Shown here: piece by piece, positions 1 through 8,528 of the stretch
Numbering within the stretch: position 1 is the stretch's first letter
Layout of the letters: each line of letters opens with the position of its first letter
NCBI RefSeq assembly: GCF_024494355.1
Contig: NZ_JAKNQY010000003.1
Location: 131,666 to 195,665, forward strand
From: Pseudomonas sp. Q11
GTDB taxonomy: Bacteria > Pseudomonadota > Gammaproteobacteria > Pseudomonadales > Pseudomonadaceae
Direction: 5' to 3'
DNA length: 64,000 nt
The notes under the pieces: model-generated
The model's database searches: none
Told to the model about the DNA's origin: nothing
Seen by the model: only the letters and a program-made list of their open reading frames with translations
Position numbers and translations under genes: made by a program

Positions 1-101
1 AGCTGCAAGCTGCAAGCTGCAAGCTGCAAGCTGCAAGCTGCAAGCAAAGGCTATCCCTCTTGCTTGTAACTTGCAGCTTGAAGCTTGAAACTTGCCGCTT
101 C
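1..101. repeat. Heptanucleotide hairpin element, locus 1 (left edge truncated)
   Basis: Six head-to-tail copies of AGCTGCA occupy 1-42. A spacer of about 27 nt follows, then an inverted arm of degenerate heptads (TTGTAAC, TTGCAGC, TTGAAGC, TTGAAAC, TTGCCGC) up to about 101. The left and right arms are complementary in 7-nt register, so the unit can fold as a long hairpin. It ends about 10 nt before the Shine-Dalgarno sequence of the next gene. The same architecture recurs near 33.6 kb and 45.1 kb. The window begins inside the element, so the number of left-arm units is a minimum. Confidence 0.85.
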
Positions 102-121
102 ATTTCCCGCGAGGTCGCTGC

Positions 122-1297
122 ATGCCATCCGTTATTTCCACCGACGTTCTGATTGTCGGCGCCGGAGTCGCCGGCCTCTGGCTGAATGCGCGCCTGCGCC
201 GCCAGGGTTTTTCGACCGTGCTGGTGGAAAGCGCCAGCCTCGGCGGCGGGCAGAGCATCAAATCCCAGGGCATCATCCATGGTGGCGCCAAGTACGCCTT
301 GCACGGTGCCCTCACCGGAGCCTCGGAAGCCATCGCCGACATGCCGCGCCGCTGGCGCGAAGCCCTGAGCGGCGAGGGTGAACTGGATCTGTCCGGCGTG
401 CGCCTGCTGTCCGAAGCTCATTACCTCTGGTCTCCCGGCACCCTGGCCGGCAACCTCACCAGCTTCTTCGCCAGCAAGGCCGTGCGCGGGCGGGTCGATC
501 AGGTCAAGGGCGAGCAACTGCCGCCGGCCCTGCAAGACAAGCGCTTCAAGGGCAAGGTCTATCGTCTGGCCGAACTGGTGGTGGACGTCCCCAGCCTGCT
601 TGCACGGCTGGCGGACCTGGCCGGCGATGGTTTACTGGCCGGGAAAGATATCGAGCCATTGCGCGAGGGCGATGAATTGATTGGCCTTAAGGTTGATGGC
701 CGCGAGATCCGCGCCCAGCGCATCGTCCTCAGCGCCGGGGCCGGTACTGCCGACCTGCTCAGCGCCCTGGGCCTGGAGCAACCGGCCATGCAGCGCCGGC
801 CGTTGCACATGGTGCTGGTCAAGGGACCGAGCCTCAAGCCACTTTACGCCCACTGCCTGGGCGGCGGGCCGAAGCCACGCATCACCGTGACCACCCACCC
901 GGCCGTCGATGGCCAATGGGTCTGGTACCTGGGCGGCGACATCGCCGAAGCCGACGGCGTGGCTCGCGAGCCCGCCGCGCAGATCGCCACCGCTCAGAAA
1001 GAGCTTGGCCAATTGCTGCCCTGGGTCGACCTCAGCACCGCACAATGGGCCACGCTACGGGTCGACCGCGCCGAACCGCTGCAATCGGCCTTGACCCGCC
1101 CGGACAACGCTTTTCTCGCCGAACAGGATCGCCTGTTGGTGGGCTGGCCGACCAAGCTGGCCCTGGCCCCGGACTTTGCCGATCGAGTGATCGCCACACT
1201 GCAACGTGATGGCATCGCACCCAGCCATCCGGCGCCACTGCCGGACCTGCCGAAACCGCCCATGGGCGTGCCTGCCTGGGAGCAACTGCTGCCATGA
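122..1297 (+). CDS. FAD-dependent oxidoreductase, DAO family
   Basis: Predicted soluble flavoprotein of the D-amino-acid-oxidase/glycerol-3-phosphate-dehydrogenase fold. A dinucleotide-binding glycine motif (GAGVAG) lies at residues 13-18, directly after the N-terminal beta strand, and SLGGGQSIKSQG follows as expected for the FAD loop. Its substrate cannot be told from sequence. I start it at ATG 122 rather than the upstream in-frame TTG at 92, because GAGG sits 8 nt before this ATG and the earlier start lies inside repeat DNA. Its stop overlaps the start of the next gene (ATGA), so the two are translationally coupled. The gene is syntenic, as I recall, with PA4991 of P. aeruginosa, beside the LPS-core cluster; no role in LPS is implied by sequence. 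Confidence 0.85.
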   Translation: MPSVISTDVLIVGAGVAGLWLNARLRRQGFSTVLVESASLGGGQSIKSQGIIHGGAKYALHGALTGASEAIADMPRRWREALSGEGELDLSGVRLLSEAHYLWSPGTLAGNLTSFFASKAVRGRVDQVKGEQLPPALQDKRFKGKVYRLAELVVDVPSLLARLADLAGDGLLAGKDIEPLREGDELIGLKVDGREIRAQRIVLSAGAGTADLLSALGLEQPAMQRRPLHMVLVKGPSLKPLYAHCLGGGPKPRITVTTHPAVDGQWVWYLGGDIAEADGVAREPAAQIATAQKELGQLLPWVDLSTAQWATLRVDRAEPLQSALTRPDNAFLAEQDRLLVGWPTKLALAPDFADRVIATLQRDGIAPSHPAPLPDLPKPPMGVPAWEQLLP

Positions 1298-2106
1298 GCC
1301 AACCGACCCTGCACGACTTGCATCGCCCGCTGGGCAATAACGGCCCGCTGGTTTCCCCCCTGGGCCTGGGCACCGTCAAGCTCGGCCGCGACCAGGCGGT
1401 CAAATACCCCAACGGTTTCCAGATTCCCGATGACGACGAAGCGCGCATGCTGCTCAAACTGGCGCGCGAGCTGGGCATCAACCTGATCGACACCGCGCCG
1501 GCCTATGGCCGCAGCGAAGAACGCCTGGGCCCGTTGTTGCGCGGCCAGCGTCAGGATTGGGTGATTGTCAGCAAGGTCGGGGAAGAATTCAGTGACGGCC
1601 AGTCGCGCCACGACTTCAGTGCCGCCCACACCCGATTCTCAGTGGAACGCAGCCTCAAGCGCCTGGAAACGGACTACATCGACCTGGTGCTGGTGCACTC
1701 CGACGGCAACGACCTGGCGATCCTCAACGACAGCGAGGTCTACCCGACCCTGGCGGCGCTCAAGCGCGAGGGCAAGATCGGCGGCTTCGGTTTTTCCGGC
1801 AAAACCGTCGAGGGCGGTTTGAAAGCGCTGGAGCAAGGCGATTGCGCGATGGTCACCTACAATCTGAACGAACGAAACGAGAAGGCTGTCATTGACTACG
1901 CAGCCGAGCATGGCAAAGCGATTCTGGTGAAGAAAGCCTTGGCCAGCGGCCACGTCTGCCTGAACCCTGGTGTGGACCCGGTCCGGGCCAGCTTCGAACT
2001 GTTGTTTGAGCATCCCGGTGTCGCCAGTGCTATTGTCGGCACCATCAATCCGCTGCACCTCGCCCATAACGTCGCGACCGCTGCCAAGGTCCTTCGTAGA
2101 AACTGA
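1294..2106 (+). CDS. Aldo/keto reductase
   Basis: A 270-residue NADPH-dependent aldo/keto reductase fold (TIM barrel), probably cytosolic, reducing an unidentified carbonyl substrate. The catalytic tetrad is visible: Asp66 and Tyr71 in DTAPAYGRSEERLG, Lys94 in VIVSKVG, and His135 in LVLVHSDG. The C-terminal SAIVGTINPLHL matches the cofactor-phosphate loop of the family. It overlaps the upstream flavoprotein gene by 4 nt, suggesting a two-gene operon, perhaps an oxidation/reduction pair acting on related metabolites (inference). Length is slightly short of the 300-350 residues common for the family but typical of the compact group. Confidence 0.88.
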   Translation: MSQPTLHDLHRPLGNNGPLVSPLGLGTVKLGRDQAVKYPNGFQIPDDDEARMLLKLARELGINLIDTAPAYGRSEERLGPLLRGQRQDWVIVSKVGEEFSDGQSRHDFSAAHTRFSVERSLKRLETDYIDLVLVHSDGNDLAILNDSEVYPTLAALKREGKIGGFGFSGKTVEGGLKALEQGDCAMVTYNLNERNEKAVIDYAAEHGKAILVKKALASGHVCLNPGVDPVRASFELLFEHPGVASAIVGTINPLHLAHNVATAAKVLRRN

Positions 2107-2139
2107 CGCCGCCCTGCGCGGCATTAAGCAGGAGCCGAC

Positions 2140-3105
2140 ATGCCGCGTACGCTCATCAGAAAAAATCCCAGCAACTTCAAGACTCTGCCCCTGTTCGTCG
2201 AAGCGACACCCGAAGGCCTGACTTACCAGAGCGTCGGGATGCCATTGAATTTTTCCCAGACCCTGCAGCGGCGCCGTCCGGTGACGGTGGACGACGCCGA
2301 GCGTTTTTCCCTGGAGCTGGCGAACCTGGGCGTCTCGGTGCGCCTGACCCTGCACTGGCAGAACCGCGACTATTGGGTGCTGGTGCGCCAGCGTCGACAG
2401 GACCGCGGCGATGTGGTGCTCAAGCTGATTTCCGGTTATGTCCCGGCCCATGAGCTGAACCTGCCGCTGCTCACCGCCATCAGCGAAATTGCCGAAGAAT
2501 GCCTTCTGGAAACCCCCGAGGGCTGGCTTGGCGGACGTTTCAATGACACTTGGTTGCCCGCGCCCTACGCCACCGCCCTGCATTATCGAGAAGCCTTGCC
2601 GTTTCGCCTGACGCCACTGTCCGGCTCGGCCCGCCCGGTGCGCAGTGCCAACCTGCAACTGATCGAGCGGCCACGGGCCTACGTGCATCTGCCGACGGCC
2701 TCGCTGCAACTGATTTACGATTTGCGCCTGGATGTGCCCAAGGAAGCCAAGTCCCTGAGCCTGTTTCATGTGGATGAGCGCCTGGAGGGAGAGCAACTGG
2801 TGGCGCGCCTGGACCGAAAGCGACCCGATCTGTACCTGATGCCGCTACAGGACGGGCAACCCTTGCCCGAGCTGTATACCTTGAAGAAGGATCAACTGTA
2901 CCCGGCCAGCACCCGTGGGTTGTACCTGGCGGAGAGTTTCGCCAAACAGGACGGTTGGCTGGTACGAGACGAGCGGATTCGCTGGAAGGACTGGCTGCGC
3001 CAGCAGGGGTTGACGCCACCGGGCAAGGAGTCGGGCCTGACACGCTTGAGGGGCAAGGCCCGGCAATTGCTCAAGAAGATCGTACCGCGCAAGGTGGCTC
3101 GTTAA
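2140..3105 (+). CDS. Conserved hypothetical protein
   Basis: A 321-residue protein with no signal peptide, membrane segment or Walker motif. An AGGAG Shine-Dalgarno lies 6 nt before the ATG. The N-terminal half is rich in beta-strand-like stretches (NFSQTLQ, LTLHWQNRDYWVLVRQRR), and the last 30 residues are strongly basic (LRGKARQLLKKIVPRKVAR), so it may bind nucleic acid or membrane. It follows the aldo/keto reductase gene by 33 nt on the same strand and may be cotranscribed. Its position matches a conserved gene of unknown function upstream of hldE in other pseudomonads. No function is assigned. Confidence 0.8.
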   Translation: MPRTLIRKNPSNFKTLPLFVEATPEGLTYQSVGMPLNFSQTLQRRRPVTVDDAERFSLELANLGVSVRLTLHWQNRDYWVLVRQRRQDRGDVVLKLISGYVPAHELNLPLLTAISEIAEECLLETPEGWLGGRFNDTWLPAPYATALHYREALPFRLTPLSGSARPVRSANLQLIERPRAYVHLPTASLQLIYDLRLDVPKEAKSLSLFHVDERLEGEQLVARLDRKRPDLYLMPLQDGQPLPELYTLKKDQLYPASTRGLYLAESFAKQDGWLVRDERIRWKDWLRQQGLTPPGKESGLTRLRGKARQLLKKIVPRKVAR

Positions 3106-3128
3106 CGTCATCGAGTTGATGATGGGCC

Positions 3129-3215
3129 CTGGGGGCGAGCCTGCTCGCGATAGCGATGTGTCAGCCAAATCGAGGCTGACACAACGCCATCGCGAGCAGG
3201 CTCGCTCCCACAGGT
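3129..3215. repeat. REPIN (inverted pair of REP sequences)
   Basis: Two REP arms of the GGGCGAGCCTGCTCGCGA type (about 3130-3150 and 3190-3214) face each other around a short spacer. They lie between the convergent ends of the hypothetical gene and hldE. This is the common fluorescens-group REP class and may also act as a transcript-stabilising or insulating hairpin between convergent genes. Confidence 0.9.
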
Positions 3216-3251
3216 TGGCGCCTTGCCTGACACATTGCCACCAGCAAAGGC

Positions 3252-4673
3252 TCAATGATTGCGGATTTTTTCCACAATCGCCGTCGTCGAGCTGTTTTCT
3301 ACCAGCCCCAACACCTTCACGGTGCCGCCGTAGGCCGCGACGATGTCCGCTCCCACAACCTGATCGATCCCGTAGTCACCGCCCTTGACCAGCACATCCG
3401 GCTTGACCTCGCGCAGCAGGTTTTCCGGCGTGCCTTCGCTGAAGCTGATCACCCAGTCCACCGCGCCAAGACCGGCCAGGACCGCCATGCGCCGATCGAC
3501 GCTGTTGATCGGCCGCCCCGGCCCTTTGAGACGACTCACGGATGCATCGTCATTGACCGCGACGATCAGGCGATCGCCCTGGGCCCTGGCCTGCTCGAGA
3601 TAGGTCACGTGGCCGGCATGCAGGATGTCGAAGCAGCCGTTGGTGAACACGATCGTCTCGTTGTGGGCGCGGGCGTCGTCAACAGCCAGCAGCAGCTGCT
3701 CCAGGCCCAGCACGCCCCGCTCGGAACCTTCTTCGCGCTGGATCGCGCGACGTAGCTCCGGGGCGCTGATGGCGGCCGTACCGAGCTTGCCGACGACAAT
3801 GCCCGCCGCCAGGTTCGCCAGGGCCACCGCATGGGGCAGTTCCTCGCCGGCGGCGATGGCTGCGGCCAGGGTGGAGATAACGGTATCGCCGGCACCGGTC
3901 ACGTCGAACACTTCACGGGCACGAGCCGGCAGGTGCAGCGCTGGATGATCAGGGCGCAGCAGCGTCATGCCATGCTCACCACGGGTCACCAGCAAGGCGC
4001 CGAGGTCGAGGTCTTGCATCAGTTGCGCGCCCTTGCTGACCAGTTCGTGCTCATCGGCGCACCCGCCGACGATGGTTTCGAATTCGCTGAGATTCGGCGT
4101 GATCACACTCGCGCCGCGGTAGATCGAGAAATCCTTGCCCTTGGGGTCAGCCAGTACCGGAATGCCACGGGCACGAGCGGCCTGGATCAGTGCCTGATGG
4201 TTTTTCAACGCCCCTTTGCCGTAGTCCGACAACACCAGCACCTTGACGCCTTCGAGCAGGTTATCGACCTCAGCCCCGAGGGCCAGGGGGTCGGTGGCGA
4301 ACGGTTCTTCGAAATCGATCCGCAACAGTTGCTGGTGACGGCTCATGACCCGCAGCTTGACGATGGTCGGCTGGTGCGCAACGCGCTGGAATATCGCCCG
4401 CACGCCTGCGCCATTGAGGCTGTTGGTCAGGCTGTCGGCGGCTTCGTCGTCACCAGTAACCCCCACCAGGGAAGCCGGCGCACCGAGGGCGGCGATGTTC
4501 AGGGCAACGTTGGCGGCACCACCGGGACGGTCCTCGATGTGCTCGACCTTCACCACCGGAACCGGCGCCTCAGGGGAAATCCGTGAGGTACCGCCATGCC
4601 AATAGCGGTCGAGCATGACATCGCCGACCACCAATACAGGGGCTTGATCGAATCGCGGCATGGACAACTTCAT
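3252..4673 (-). CDS. hldE: Bifunctional heptose-7-phosphate kinase / heptose-1-phosphate adenylyltransferase HldE
   Basis: Makes ADP-heptose for the LPS inner core: the N-terminal PfkB/ribokinase-type domain phosphorylates D-glycero-beta-D-manno-heptose 7-phosphate, and the C-terminal domain adenylylates the 1-phosphate. The kinase half shows GDVMLDRYWHGGTSRISPE and the anion-hole motif VTGAGDT. The transferase half shows FTNGCFDILHAGHVTYL with the HxGH nucleotidyltransferase signature. The start MKLSMPRFDQAP at 4673 is preferred over an upstream in-frame start because it matches the family N-terminus; 473 residues is the usual length. It is last in the minus-strand series with the APS-kinase and msbA genes, and a REPIN separates it from the convergent gene. 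Confidence 0.96.
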   Translation of the reverse strand: MKLSMPRFDQAPVLVVGDVMLDRYWHGGTSRISPEAPVPVVKVEHIEDRPGGAANVALNIAALGAPASLVGVTGDDEAADSLTNSLNGAGVRAIFQRVAHQPTIVKLRVMSRHQQLLRIDFEEPFATDPLALGAEVDNLLEGVKVLVLSDYGKGALKNHQALIQAARARGIPVLADPKGKDFSIYRGASVITPNLSEFETIVGGCADEHELVSKGAQLMQDLDLGALLVTRGEHGMTLLRPDHPALHLPARAREVFDVTGAGDTVISTLAAAIAAGEELPHAVALANLAAGIVVGKLGTAAISAPELRRAIQREEGSERGVLGLEQLLLAVDDARAHNETIVFTNGCFDILHAGHVTYLEQARAQGDRLIVAVNDDASVSRLKGPGRPINSVDRRMAVLAGLGAVDWVISFSEGTPENLLREVKPDVLVKGGDYGIDQVVGADIVAAYGGTVKVLGLVENSSTTAIVEKIRNH

Positions 4674-4772
4674 GGAGCATCCCACATACAAAATGAACAG
4701 GGCCGCGATATTAGCACAGGGTTGAGGAAGGCTCTTGCATGGCTGTAAGCGGATGCGACAGCAGTTCTGGAG

Positions 4773-5369
4773 TCAGCGCTGTAGCAATGCCCACAACCGC
4801 TCGCAAGCCTCGCTCAGCGCCAGGTTGCCCGTGTCGATATCACAATCAGGTTCCAGGGGGGCTTCGTACGGGCTGTCGACGCCGGTGAAATTTTTCAACC
4901 GTCCGGCACGGGCTTCCCGATAAAGCCCCTTGGGATCACGCCGGGCACAAATCTCGAAAGACGTGCTGACATAGACCTCAAGGAAAGCTCCCTCGGGAAA
5001 CAACTTGCGTGCCGCTTCGCGGTCGGCGCGAAATGGCGAAATGGCCGCAACGATGACAATCAGTCCGGCTTCGACCATCAGCCGTGCCACTTCGGCGATA
5101 CGCCGGACGTTTTCCTTGCGGGCTTCAGACGTCATGCCCAGGTCGCTGCACAAACCTCGGCGCAAGTTGTCGCCATCAAGCAGGCAGGTATGAAGGCCAT
5201 TGCCGTGAAGCCGTACTTCCAGCGCATTGGCCAGTGTCGATTTTCCCGCCCCGGAAAGTCCGGTCAACCATATGCATCGCGGTTGCTGGGATTTGATCGC
5301 CGCCCGGGCCTCGGGAGAGATCGAGAGCCCACGCGGGTGTTGTAGCGACATCTTTACAGTCCCATCCAT
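4773..5369 (-). CDS. cysC: Adenylylsulfate (APS) kinase, CysC type
   Basis: Phosphorylates adenosine 5'-phosphosulfate to PAPS. A P-loop GLSGAGKST occupies residues 37-45. DGDNLRRGLCSDLGM and the stretch ending GLYREARAGRLKNFTG contain the APS-binding and lid residues of stand-alone CysC kinases. Length (198 residues) is normal, and there is no fused CysN GTPase domain. It lies between hldE and msbA in an LPS operon, far from any visible sulfate-assimilation gene, so it could supply PAPS for sulfation of a surface glycan, or act on a related nucleotide sugar (inference). No sulfotransferase gene was recognised in the window. An alternative start lies 18 nt downstream at MSLQHPRG. Confidence 0.88.
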   Translation of the reverse strand: MDGTVKMSLQHPRGLSISPEARAAIKSQQPRCIWLTGLSGAGKSTLANALEVRLHGNGLHTCLLDGDNLRRGLCSDLGMTSEARKENVRRIAEVARLMVEAGLIVIVAAISPFRADREAARKLFPEGAFLEVYVSTSFEICARRDPKGLYREARAGRLKNFTGVDSPYEAPLEPDCDIDTGNLALSEACERLWALLQR

Positions 5370-5411
5370 AGCCGAGCCTCTCGCGAATATTGGAATCGCG
5401 GAAAACCGAAA

Positions 5412-7202
5412 TCAGGCGAAGGCACCTTTCGTCACATCGTCGGTGCCATCGATGAAATCCTTCTCATGCAAGCGGGCGTATAGACCGTTCAGTGCCAACA
5501 ACTCTGAATGAGTACCTCGCTCGACAATACGCCCCTTGTCCATCAACAGAATCAAGTCAGCCTTCTCGATGGTCGACAAACGATGGGCGATCACTAGCGT
5601 GGTGCGTCCCTTCATCACTTGATCCAGAGCCCCCTGGATGTGGCGCTCAGACTCGGTGTCGAGGGCCGAAGTGGCCTCATCCAGTATCAACAGGGGAGCG
5701 TTCTTGAGCAGGGCCCGAGCGATCGCCAGGCGTTGACGCTGACCGCCGGAAAGCAGGACACCGTTTTCGCCCACCAAGGTGTCGTAACCCTGAGGCATTT
5801 GCTCAATGAATTCGGCCGCGTAGGCGTCTTCGGCAGCCTTGCGCACGTCTTCAAAGGGAGCGCCAGCGAGGTCACCATAGGCGATGTTGTTGGAGACGCT
5901 GTCGTTGAACAACGTAACCTGCTGGGTCACCAGGGCAATGTGACGACGCAGGTTGGTCAGTTTGTATTGCTCGACGTCCAAACCGTCGAGCAGGATCTGA
6001 CCTTTGTCATGATGATAAAAGCGCGGAATCAGGTTGGCCAAGGTCGACTTGCCGCTGCCTGAACGCCCTACCAGAGCGATCATTTGCCCTTCTTCGGCGC
6101 TAAAGGAAATGTCGTCGAGCACGAGCTTTTCGGTGCCTGGATACTGGAAGCTCAGGTTGCGCACCTCCAGGCGACCGTTTACACGAGCGATTTCCTGAGT
6201 CCCCGTATCCACTTCCGGTTCTTCGTCGAGCTGCTCGAAAATACTGTCCGCTGCCGCCAATCCTTTCTGGATCGTGGCGCTGACTTCCGACAGTTGACGA
6301 ATAGGCTTGGGCAACAAACCCGCAGCAGTGATGTAGGCGACCAGTTCACCGGCAGAAGCATCGCCGCGAAGATAAAGCACCAAGTACATCAGTACGGCCA
6401 TACCAATATAAATCACCAATTGCAGCATCGGCGTATAGATCGACTGGGTGCGGGTCATGCCCAGGCTGCGGTTCATGTTGTCGGCACTGGCCTTGTGGAA
6501 CCGTTCGATTTCGTAGGTTTCACCGCCGAAACTGCGAACTACACGGTAGCCCTGGATCGTCTCCGAAGCCACGTGAGTCACATCACCCATCGCCACCTGT
6601 ATTTTCTTGCTCTGCTTGCGAAATTTCTTGCTCGCGCTACTGACCATCAACGCGATGAAAGGCAGGATCGCCAGCAAAACGAGGGTCATTTTCCAGTTGC
6701 TATAAAGCAGGTAACCGAACAGGAATACGACGGTCAGGCCTTCGCGGATCACCACTTTGATCGCATCGGTGGCGGCACCGGTGACCATGGTCACGTTATA
6801 GGTGATACGGGAAATCAGGTGGCCCGAGTTATGGTTGTCAAAGTAGCGGTTAGGCAGGGTCAGCAGGTTGTCGAACAGAGCACAACGCAGGTCATGAACC
6901 ACGCCACGGGCGACCTTGGCCAGGTAGTAGTTACCTAGAAATGAGCCTATGCCTTGGTAGATCGCAATAAGCACAATCAACAATGGTACGCCGAGCACCA
7001 GTGAAATCCCCATGAACTGGGTGTCACTGGGCTTTTGCAAAGCGTCGAGAAAGTGCTTGAGCATGTCCGCCAGCATCGGTTGACTGGATGCGAACAGCAC
7101 GAAGCCGATGATACTGATGGCAAAAGCCCCCCAGTAGGGGAGCACGTATTTCAGCAACCGCAGGTAAATCTTCATGCTCGATTGCTGGTCGGGATTGGCC
7201 AT
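5412..7202 (-). CDS. msbA: Lipid A export ATP-binding/permease protein MsbA
   Basis: Inner-membrane ABC half-transporter that flips core-lipid A across the cytoplasmic membrane as a homodimer. Six N-terminal membrane segments are followed by a nucleotide-binding domain with Walker A GRSGSGKST, Q-loop LVTQQVTLF, signature LSGGQRQR, Walker B LLILDEATSALD and switch histidine VIAHRLS. I take the start at MANPDQQ (7202), 8 nt after GAGG; MSEAHR at 7220 is the alternative. Total length near 600 residues is normal. It is placed between the O-antigen ligase gene and cysC on the same strand, consistent with joint transcription with LPS genes. Confidence 0.95.
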   Translation of the reverse strand: MANPDQQSSMKIYLRLLKYVLPYWGAFAISIIGFVLFASSQPMLADMLKHFLDALQKPSDTQFMGISLVLGVPLLIVLIAIYQGIGSFLGNYYLAKVARGVVHDLRCALFDNLLTLPNRYFDNHNSGHLISRITYNVTMVTGAATDAIKVVIREGLTVVFLFGYLLYSNWKMTLVLLAILPFIALMVSSASKKFRKQSKKIQVAMGDVTHVASETIQGYRVVRSFGGETYEIERFHKASADNMNRSLGMTRTQSIYTPMLQLVIYIGMAVLMYLVLYLRGDASAGELVAYITAAGLLPKPIRQLSEVSATIQKGLAAADSIFEQLDEEPEVDTGTQEIARVNGRLEVRNLSFQYPGTEKLVLDDISFSAEEGQMIALVGRSGSGKSTLANLIPRFYHHDKGQILLDGLDVEQYKLTNLRRHIALVTQQVTLFNDSVSNNIAYGDLAGAPFEDVRKAAEDAYAAEFIEQMPQGYDTLVGENGVLLSGGQRQRLAIARALLKNAPLLILDEATSALDTESERHIQGALDQVMKGRTTLVIAHRLSTIEKADLILLMDKGRIVERGTHSELLALNGLYARLHEKDFIDGTDDVTKGAFA

Positions 7203-7331
7203 TCGGTGCGCCTCGGACATTTGAAAAGAGAGACAAGCTGCGGATTGTAACAGCGAACCCATTACAACACCGGCTCAGTCAGGACGACCGCCAGAAGCGC
7301 AGAGACAGTGTTCGCATTAGCGCCGCAGGCA

Positions 7332-8528
7332 TCAAGAAACGGAAGCGCTTTGCTTGGCGTCTGTAATTCCCGTGTTCCCACGAGCAGCCAATACGATACT
7401 CACGGCGATCGGCAGCCACGTGATCAACCAGTCCGCGTTGGGTTTGAGCCAGAGGCCAATGCCATCAGTCAGTAACGATGCCCCGGAAAAAACCCAAAGA
7501 GCCAGCAACATTTGCCCCAGCGGTTGCGCGCGCGAAATCCAACCACGCCAGCCAACCGCCAACCACAGCCATCCGAATAACAGTAAACCAGGAACACCAA
7601 GACGCACGCCGATATCCAGAAAGAGGTTATGGGGATGCTTGAATGCACGTCCGATTTCGGAAACAGGGATGAGATAGTCGTGGGATCCCAACCCCAACGC
7701 CCAGTGTTCCAATATCAACTGAACACCGCCGCGCCAAAGCTCTGGACGAAAGGAAACACCTCGCTGGAGAAGGATCTGTGGCTTGAATAGAGCAATAGAT
7801 GCCACGCCCAGGATTACCAGAAAGATCAACGCGGCCCCCAAGCGTGACGGTCGCGCCACCCCCATTACAAATAGACAAGCCAACAAACCGATCCACACAC
7901 CGCGAGTCTGGCTAAAGCCAAGGAACAGGGCATACCCCAGGGCCGGAATCAGCAACAACACCATTACGCGGGGACTGAAGCGCTTGGTCTGAAACGTGAA
8001 GGCGCCAATAATAGCCAAAGCCCCCACTGCATGTGCGGCCATGATCGCCGAGTCCCACAAGCCTATGGCAATCACCCGTGCTTCCAATGGCTTGGCTGAC
8101 AGTTGATAAAAGTAGACCCACGAAGCCGCAGCAAAAAAACCACCGACAATCGATGCGTATAGCAGCATGGACTCGAACCGCCACTGGCGATTCTGTGCAG
8201 CCAACAATACGCCCAGCAGGCTTAGCGCAGCGTAAAGCGTCACCTTGCTTTTGCCGAAGACGTCATCCCCCCCCTCCAGCGTCAATACCAATAGTGTCCA
8301 GGCCACAAATAAGATGAAGAGCAGACATTCCGGCTGCCTGAGTAATAAGCGAAAATCCCGACGAAACAGTGCCAACAGGGCGGGTAGCCACAACAGGAAA
8401 ATCAACATCTGGTGATACAGCTTGTTACTCGGCAGTACCCACGCCCCACATAGCAATATCAAGAATCCGATTGATGCCCACAGCGTCAGTACATCTTTGT
8501 CGATGAACCTTCTCACTGCTGCTAGCAC
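7332..8528 (-). CDS. waaL: O-antigen ligase-like membrane protein (WaaL/Wzy_C family)
   Basis: A 398-residue polytopic inner-membrane protein with about ten to twelve hydrophobic segments. A large periplasmic loop near the C-terminal half contains SRxxxW-like FSQTRGVWIG and the conserved histidine stretch GRAFKHPHNLFLDIGVRLG, typical of the Wzy_C/O-antigen ligase superfamily. The expected role is transfer of lipid-linked O-polysaccharide to the lipid A-core on the periplasmic face. A polymerase of the same superfamily cannot be excluded, but the setting beside msbA and core-assembly genes favours the ligase. The GTG start at 8528 overlaps the end of the upstream glycosyltransferase gene, implying coupling. 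Confidence 0.82.
   Translation of the reverse strand: MLAAVRRFIDKDVLTLWASIGFLILLCGAWVLPSNKLYHQMLIFLLWLPALLALFRRDFRLLLRQPECLLFILFVAWTLLVLTLEGGDDVFGKSKVTLYAALSLLGVLLAAQNRQWRFESMLLYASIVGGFFAAASWVYFYQLSAKPLEARVIAIGLWDSAIMAAHAVGALAIIGAFTFQTKRFSPRVMVLLLIPALGYALFLGFSQTRGVWIGLLACLFVMGVARPSRLGAALIFLVILGVASIALFKPQILLQRGVSFRPELWRGGVQLILEHWALGLGSHDYLIPVSEIGRAFKHPHNLFLDIGVRLGVPGLLLFGWLWLAVGWRGWISRAQPLGQMLLALWVFSGASLLTDGIGLWLKPNADWLITWLPIAVSIVLAARGNTGITDAKQSASVS

Noticed and set aside
92..121. TTG-initiated extension of the FAD oxidoreductase
   Set aside because: It begins inside the heptad hairpin and lacks a Shine-Dalgarno; ATG 122 has GAGG at correct distance.
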